In this document: in pieces, positions 60,018 through 64,000 of the stretch
Layout of the letters: each line of letters starts with the position of its first letter
How positions within the stretch are numbered: the first letter of the stretch is position 1
Assembly: GCA_964645835.1 (NCBI GenBank)
Contig: CAZYDG010000044.1
Span: 1-64,000, forward strand
Reading direction: 5' to 3'
Source of the DNA: CAZBME01 sp964645835
GTDB taxonomy: Bacteria > Desulfobacterota > Syntrophia > Syntrophales > UBA8958
DNA: 64,000 bases
Notes under the pieces: model-generated
Databases searched by the model: none
Told to the model about the DNA's origin: nothing
The model's input: only the letters and a program-made list of their open reading frames with translations
Program-made: the position numbers and the translations under genes

Positions 60018-60962
60018 TTATTCCAGATTGTCCATTTGTTTCATTATTCTGATGTTATAGCAACTATCCTGGTCTTTTAATTTTCCATCGTGGTATGCCG
60101 CCATGATTTCCCGGATGGCGTCGACGACTTTAAATCGCGGCTTGAATCCGGTGGCGAGCAGTTTGTCCGCATTGAGGCGGTAGGACCGTGGATCGTTGGA
60201 TTCACTGACGACGATCTCGGCGGGAATGAATTCCGCCGCCGTCTTTGCGATATCCAGGATGGAGATGTTTTCAAATCCGGCATTGTATATCCCTGCCGCC
60301 TTGGCACCCAGGCTAAGCAGATGGATGAAGACATCCGTAATATCCTGGATATGGATATTGGGCCGGATCTGGTTGCCGCCGAATACCGTGATCCTCCCGT
60401 TGGCCAGGGCCTGGACTGTCAGCATGTTTACCGATAGATCCAGGCGTGTCCGTGGTGAATAGCCGCAAATAGTGGCGGGGCGTACGATCTGGACCGTAAT
60501 GGCATCCTTATAGCTCAAAAGGACCCGTTCGCTGATCATCTTGGTCTTGTTGTAGTCGGAAATAGGCACCAGTGACAGCTCTTCCGTCACCTGAGGTTCA
60601 TCCTTCACACCGTAGACGCTTCCTGAACTGGAAAAGATAAACTGTTTCACCCCGTGGGCGATGGCCGATTCCGCAAGGCCCATTGTGGCCAGGGCGTTGA
60701 CCTCCCATGATAATTTGGCGTTCAGATCGCCGCATGGATCGTTGGCAATATTGGCCAGATGAATAATCGCATCGATTCCCGACATCGGAACGGCTGCCGT
60801 GTTGCGGATATCCCCCTGCATGATCCGCAGGTTCTTATGAGGCTGCAGGAAATTTCCAAACCACATGATATCATAGACGGTCACATGATGACCCTGTTCG
60901 AGAAGCTTTGGGGTCAGCACGGAGCCGACATAGCCGCAGCCGCCGGTTACAAGAATGTTCAT
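60018..60962 (-). CDS. NAD-dependent sugar epimerase/dehydratase (SDR)
   Basis: A 314-residue extended SDR. The cofactor motif is VTGGCGYVGSVLTP. The catalytic triad is intact: FSSSGSVYG (Ser) and Tyr-x3-Lys in SDYNKTKM. Further blocks are HLANIANDPCGDLNAKLSWE and the C-terminal sugar site. It could epimerise, dehydrate or reduce an NDP-sugar. It lies 19 bp from the next SDR gene. Confidence 0.85.
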   Translation of the reverse strand: MNILVTGGCGYVGSVLTPKLLEQGHHVTVYDIMWFGNFLQPHKNLRIMQGDIRNTAAVPMSGIDAIIHLANIANDPCGDLNAKLSWEVNALATMGLAESAIAHGVKQFIFSSSGSVYGVKDEPQVTEELSLVPISDYNKTKMISERVLLSYKDAITVQIVRPATICGYSPRTRLDLSVNMLTVQALANGRITVFGGNQIRPNIHIQDITDVFIHLLSLGAKAAGIYNAGFENISILDIAKTAAEFIPAEIVVSESNDPRSYRLNADKLLATGFKPRFKVVDAIREIMAAYHDGKLKDQDSCYNIRIMKQMDNLE

Positions 60963-60981
60963 GGATGAATTCCTTTCTCAG

Positions 60982-61968
60982 TCATGGTTTGTGAACGTAA
61001 TCAACAGGAAGTTGTTTTAAAATCTCCAGATTGTCCCGCACCCAGGCAATCGCTTCCTCAATACCTTCCTCCAGGCTGATTCTGTCTTGCCAGCCCAGCG
61101 TCTCACGAAGCTTAGAATTGTCCAGAAGGTAGGCTGCATCTTTTCCCAGGCGTTCCCCGACGATGCGGACCCGGCTTTCGAAATTCACGCCCAACTGACG
61201 GGCAATGACCTCGACGAGGGCCCGGATCGAAATATTTCGGGTGGTTGAAATGTGGTATATCTCACCGGGAGGCGCCTGCCGGGCAATCCTGAGCGTGGCG
61301 TCGGCGACGTCGCGGATATGGATAAAAGATCGCACGGACGTTCCGCCGCCATGCAATGAGAGTGTTTGTCCGGTCAGGAAGAAGAGTACCGTTCGGGGAA
61401 TAATACGGTACAGTTGCTGTCCTGCACCGTAGACGTTGGCCGCGCGTGTAAAGACCACAGGAAAATCATAGGCCTTAAAATAGCTCATGAGGCTCATGTC
61501 GGCGGCGGCGCGGGAGACGGCATAGGGTGTGCTGGGGCAATAATTTGTCGTCTCCCGGACGAGTCCCTCGCAGGTCCCATAAACTTCCGGTGTCGAAACA
61601 TGGACGTATTTTTTAAGAAAAGGCAATTTTCTCAGCTCTTCGTGCAATTTAACGGTTGATACAACATTGGTCTGAAACCAGTGTCCGGGGTTTTGCCAAC
61701 TTTCAGCGACCATGCTTTGGGCGGCGAAGTTGACAAGATAATCAGGGCGAAAATCATCGATGAGGGCCATGATGCCCGCAAGATCGTGATTGATATCGCA
61801 TTGGTGGAATCGAAAGGCAGCGTCTTTCCTTTTTTTGTAAGGCAGAAAGACCGGATGAGGTTCGGGAGACCGGCTGATGCCGATGACCGATAATCCCTGC
61901 TCCAGGGCATAATCAACGAAGTGAGCGCCGGAGAAGGAATTGCTGCCGATGACAATGAGGTGGTCCAT
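60982..61968 (-). CDS. NDP-sugar dehydratase-like SDR lacking the catalytic lysine
   Basis: A 328-residue extended SDR of the GDP-mannose/dTDP-glucose 4,6-dehydratase type (DYLVNFAAQSMVAESWQNPG, YVHVSTPEVYGTCEGLVRET, AANVYGAGQQLYRIIPRTVL). Two key sites deviate. The cofactor loop reads VIGSNSFSGAHF, with the middle Gly of G-x2-G-x2-G replaced, and the Tyr-x3-Lys motif reads YAVSRAAAD, with Arg for Lys. Arg substitution usually lowers or alters SDR activity. It could be a changed enzyme or a partner of the SDR at 60018. The stop and start context joins GmhA with a 1-nt overlap. Confidence 0.8.
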   Translation of the reverse strand: MDHLIVIGSNSFSGAHFVDYALEQGLSVIGISRSPEPHPVFLPYKKRKDAAFRFHQCDINHDLAGIMALIDDFRPDYLVNFAAQSMVAESWQNPGHWFQTNVVSTVKLHEELRKLPFLKKYVHVSTPEVYGTCEGLVRETTNYCPSTPYAVSRAAADMSLMSYFKAYDFPVVFTRAANVYGAGQQLYRIIPRTVLFFLTGQTLSLHGGGTSVRSFIHIRDVADATLRIARQAPPGEIYHISTTRNISIRALVEVIARQLGVNFESRVRIVGERLGKDAAYLLDNSKLRETLGWQDRISLEEGIEEAIAWVRDNLEILKQLPVDYVHKP

Positions 61969-62561
61969 TATAATGTAGCCTCTGGGTGCAGATTGTTCTC
62001 CGAAACGATTTTATCGATCCAGTAGTGAAGCAGGGCGGCATGACAGGTCTCGGCCATGCCGTAGGTATGTCCGGGAATGTAAAAATTCAGATCCCCAAGG
62101 GTAAAGAGAGGGTTGTCATGCTTCATCGCCGATAAAGTTACCACGATGCCTCCGCATTCCCTGGTTGTTCTGGCGGCCTGAAGGATATTAGGCGACTGAC
62201 CGGAACTGCTGATAGCGACGAGCATATCACCATGGGCGAGTCGTCTTTTCAGGGGTTCGGAGAAGATGTCATTAAAAGACAGGTCGTTGGCAATGGCCGT
62301 AATAAGAGCCAGGTCTGTAAAGACTTCCGTACGGACATGGGCATTCTTGGCCAAATCGGCGGCTACATGGCTGGCCATGGATGCGCTGGCGCCGTTTCCG
62401 ATAAGGAAAACCGTCCGCTTTTCTTTACGGATCTTTATCGTCCATTCGGTCCAGAAGGCAAAGGCCGATGCTATAGAGAGCGGTTTCCCGTCGTTTTTTG
62501 TGGCCGACATGGCCGTGAGGGCCTTTGCGATGTCTTCAACGTTTCTTGACCAGGTCACCAT
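61968..62561 (-). CDS. GmhA-like sedoheptulose 7-phosphate isomerase (SIS domain)
   Basis: A 197-residue SIS-domain protein: VFLIGNGASASMASHVAADL, VAISSSGQSPNILQAARTT and the C-terminal MAETCHAALLHYWID. This is the GmhA arrangement, in which sedoheptulose 7-phosphate is turned into D-glycero-D-manno-heptose 7-phosphate. AAAGGA lies 6 nt before ATG 62561; a longer GTG start at 62594 lacks spacing. The transketolase in the same run could supply its substrate. Confidence 0.82.
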   Translation of the reverse strand: MVTWSRNVEDIAKALTAMSATKNDGKPLSIASAFAFWTEWTIKIRKEKRTVFLIGNGASASMASHVAADLAKNAHVRTEVFTDLALITAIANDLSFNDIFSEPLKRRLAHGDMLVAISSSGQSPNILQAARTTRECGGIVVTLSAMKHDNPLFTLGDLNFYIPGHTYGMAETCHAALLHYWIDKIVSENNLHPEATL

Positions 62562-62629
62562 CAAGTCCTTTTCAATATGAAAAACGACGGACACCTCCCG
62601 TCATCTTTTTCAGTATTCTGAAATATCTG

Positions 62630-64000
62630 TTAATTTGCATAATATGTGCCATTGAATCCTCTTAAGGAATGATATGATTTTTCAATCAATCCTTTTCGAG
62701 ATTTCTTAAAGTTCTTCTTACAGACGGGACAAGACAAATCCTTTGGCAAGGTTTCCCCGCAGGTGCAGGACCAGCCGATCTGTTTAGCCGGATTGCCCGC
62801 CACAAGGGCATGGTCAGGAATATCTTTCGTGACTACTGCTCCGGCGCCTATAAAGGCGTATTCACCAATTGTGTGGCCGCAGATGATTGTGGAATTCGCC
62901 CCGAGAGTTGCCCCCTTCTTGACGAGGGTCGTGCGGGCCTGATCCATTTTTGCGATTTCCGCACGGGGGTTGTAGACATTGGTGAAGACCATGGAGGGCC
63001 CGCAAAAGACGCCGTCTTCCAGTGTTACACCGGGATAGACGCTGACATTATTCTGTATTTTGCAGCGATTACCCACAGTCACATGGGGGCCGATAACGAC
63101 ATTCTGACCAATATTGCATCCTTCTCCCACGGAGGAACCGGAAAGAATGTGGGAAAAATGCCAGATCTTCGTGCCTTTGCCGATGCGGACACCATCATCA
63201 ACGATGGCCGTTTCATGGACGGAGCTGTCTTTTGTTGCCTGTACCGTCGGAATATTGACAGTCGGTGACAGCGACATGATCCCTTCCTTTTCTTTCATCG
63301 ACTTTTGACTTAATTCAAGCACATGGAGGACTTTGAGCCCTTCTTCTCCGGATGTGAAGGGGGGCTGTCCCGTGGCGACGGCATCGAGAAACGCCCGGCA
63401 TTCCGCCTTCAAGGGCTCTTCCCAATGATCAGAAAGGGGAATGGTTTTAGCTTCTGCCTTTTCCGCAATAGGCAGACCGTCTTTCCAGTTGATCGTATGA
63501 GGGTATAGGATCAGCTTTTCATCAATGGGCTGCGTATCATCGAAGACAAGCATGCCTTGGCTTCCTACGACGACGAGACGTTGCTCTTTGAAGGGATTGA
63601 GCCAGCTCACGAAGATATGGGCGCCGATGCCCGAAGGAAACTTGAGGTTTGTCATGGTGACGTCGGCAATGGCGGCGTGAAGAAAATTGCTGCCCGTTGT
63701 GTCGACGCTGGACGGGGTTTCACCGACGATGCTCAGGATCAGGGAAATGTCATGGGGAGCAAAGGACCAGAGAATGTTTTCCTCACGGCGGATCTTGCCT
63801 AAGCTCAAGCGGTTGGAATAGATGTATTCGAGCCGGCCGATCCGGCCTTCGGAAATCATCGCCTTGAGCTTGATGACGCCCTGATGGTAGTGAAGAATAT
63901 GGCCGACAAAAAGGATTTTACCCGTCAATCGCGCAATTTCCGTCAGTTTCTCACCTTCGTCGTAGGTGACGGCGAGGGGCTTTTCCACAAAGACATGCTT
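62630..64000 (-). CDS. Gfo/Idh dehydrogenase fused to hexapeptide acetyltransferase (5' end outside window)
   Basis: At least 456 residues; the frame is open to the window edge (K-H-V-F before VEKPLAV). The first part is the C-terminal two thirds of a Gfo/Idh/MocA dehydrogenase (VEKPLAVTYDEG with the EKP motif, VGHILHYHQGVIKLK, LWSFAPHDISLILSIVG). From about residue 250 a left-handed beta-helix acetyltransferase follows (TKIWHFSHILSGSSVGEGCN, IGQNVVIGPHVTVGNRCKIQ, IGAGAVVTKDIPDHALVAGN). A C-terminal tail CTCGETLPKDLSCPVCKK looks like a zinc ribbon. The order matches WbpB-WbpD-like steps (C3 oxidation, then N-acetylation after amination) in diacetamido-uronic acid synthesis, here in one chain. 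Confidence 0.85.
   Translation of the reverse strand, partial: KHVFVEKPLAVTYDEGEKLTEIARLTGKILFVGHILHYHQGVIKLKAMISEGRIGRLEYIYSNRLSLGKIRREENILWSFAPHDISLILSIVGETPSSVDTTGSNFLHAAIADVTMTNLKFPSGIGAHIFVSWLNPFKEQRLVVVGSQGMLVFDDTQPIDEKLILYPHTINWKDGLPIAEKAEAKTIPLSDHWEEPLKAECRAFLDAVATGQPPFTSGEEGLKVLHVLELSQKSMKEKEGIMSLSPTVNIPTVQATKDSSVHETAIVDDGVRIGKGTKIWHFSHILSGSSVGEGCNIGQNVVIGPHVTVGNRCKIQNNVSVYPGVTLEDGVFCGPSMVFTNVYNPRAEIAKMDQARTTLVKKGATLGANSTIICGHTIGEYAFIGAGAVVTKDIPDHALVAGNPAKQIGWSCTCGETLPKDLSCPVCKKNFKKSRKGLIEKSYHSLRGFNGTYYAN

Overview
The window looks like chromosomal DNA from a motile, Gram-negative, Syntrophales-like member of the Desulfobacterota (former Deltaproteobacteria). The evidence is L- and P-ring genes (flgH, flgI), sigma-54 and sigma-28 type promoters in a flagellar hierarchy, the flhF-flhG-fliA order, coupled csrA-fliW, and dispersed hairpin repeats. 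Lineage is inferred from gene content and order only. No rRNA, tRNA, CRISPR array or intact insertion sequence was found.

Layout. 1-4.8 kb is a gene-poor accessory stretch: two gene remnants, a VOC-family protein, repeat elements and an orphan PAS hybrid histidine kinase. 4.8-29.4 kb is a nearly continuous plus-strand flagellar locus. It holds motA with two motB-like genes, the switch (fliL, fliM, fliN), the export gate (fliO-P-Q-R, flhB, flhA), regulators (flhF, flhG, fliA), a second FliL-like gene, two small unknown genes, a fliK-like gene and an flhB C-terminal paralogue, then flgF-G-A-H-I-J and flgM-N-K-L-csrA-fliW. 29.4-35.4 kb runs the other way with late genes flaG, a fliT-like gene, fliS, an oversized fliD and flagellin fliC. 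Predicted sigma-54 sites precede motA, the 18.4 kb operon and flgF. Strong sigma-28 sites precede flgM, fliD and fliC. Rod, hook, MS-ring and export-ATPase genes (flgB-E, fliE-J) and most chemotaxis genes must lie elsewhere.

35.8-48.7 kb follows flagellin and holds a CheX-like protein and a set of unusual modification genes. These are a tandem GT2/TPR glycosyltransferase, an O-GlcNAc-transferase/SPINDLY-like TPR protein, a TPR radical-SAM protein, an AT-rich SGNH/DltD-like protein, a TIGR04372-like glycosyltransferase with TPRs and a second radical-SAM/SPASM protein. Their position suggests a flagellin or surface modification island.

48.7-64 kb is one long minus-strand run of activated-sugar genes. 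It includes a heptose-type nucleotidyltransferase, a reversed HldE-like cytidylyltransferase-kinase broken by a frameshift, a B12-type radical-SAM enzyme, two methyltransferases, a cupin, a PLP aminotransferase, a zinc dehydrogenase, an APH-like kinase, a HAD phosphatase, a split transketolase, two SDR sugar enzymes, a GmhA-like isomerase and a Gfo/Idh-acetyltransferase fusion cut by the window edge. Transketolase, isomerase, kinase, phosphatase and nucleotidyltransferase together would form a self-contained route from pentose/hexose phosphates to an NDP-heptose, which the remaining enzymes could modify for a surface glycan.
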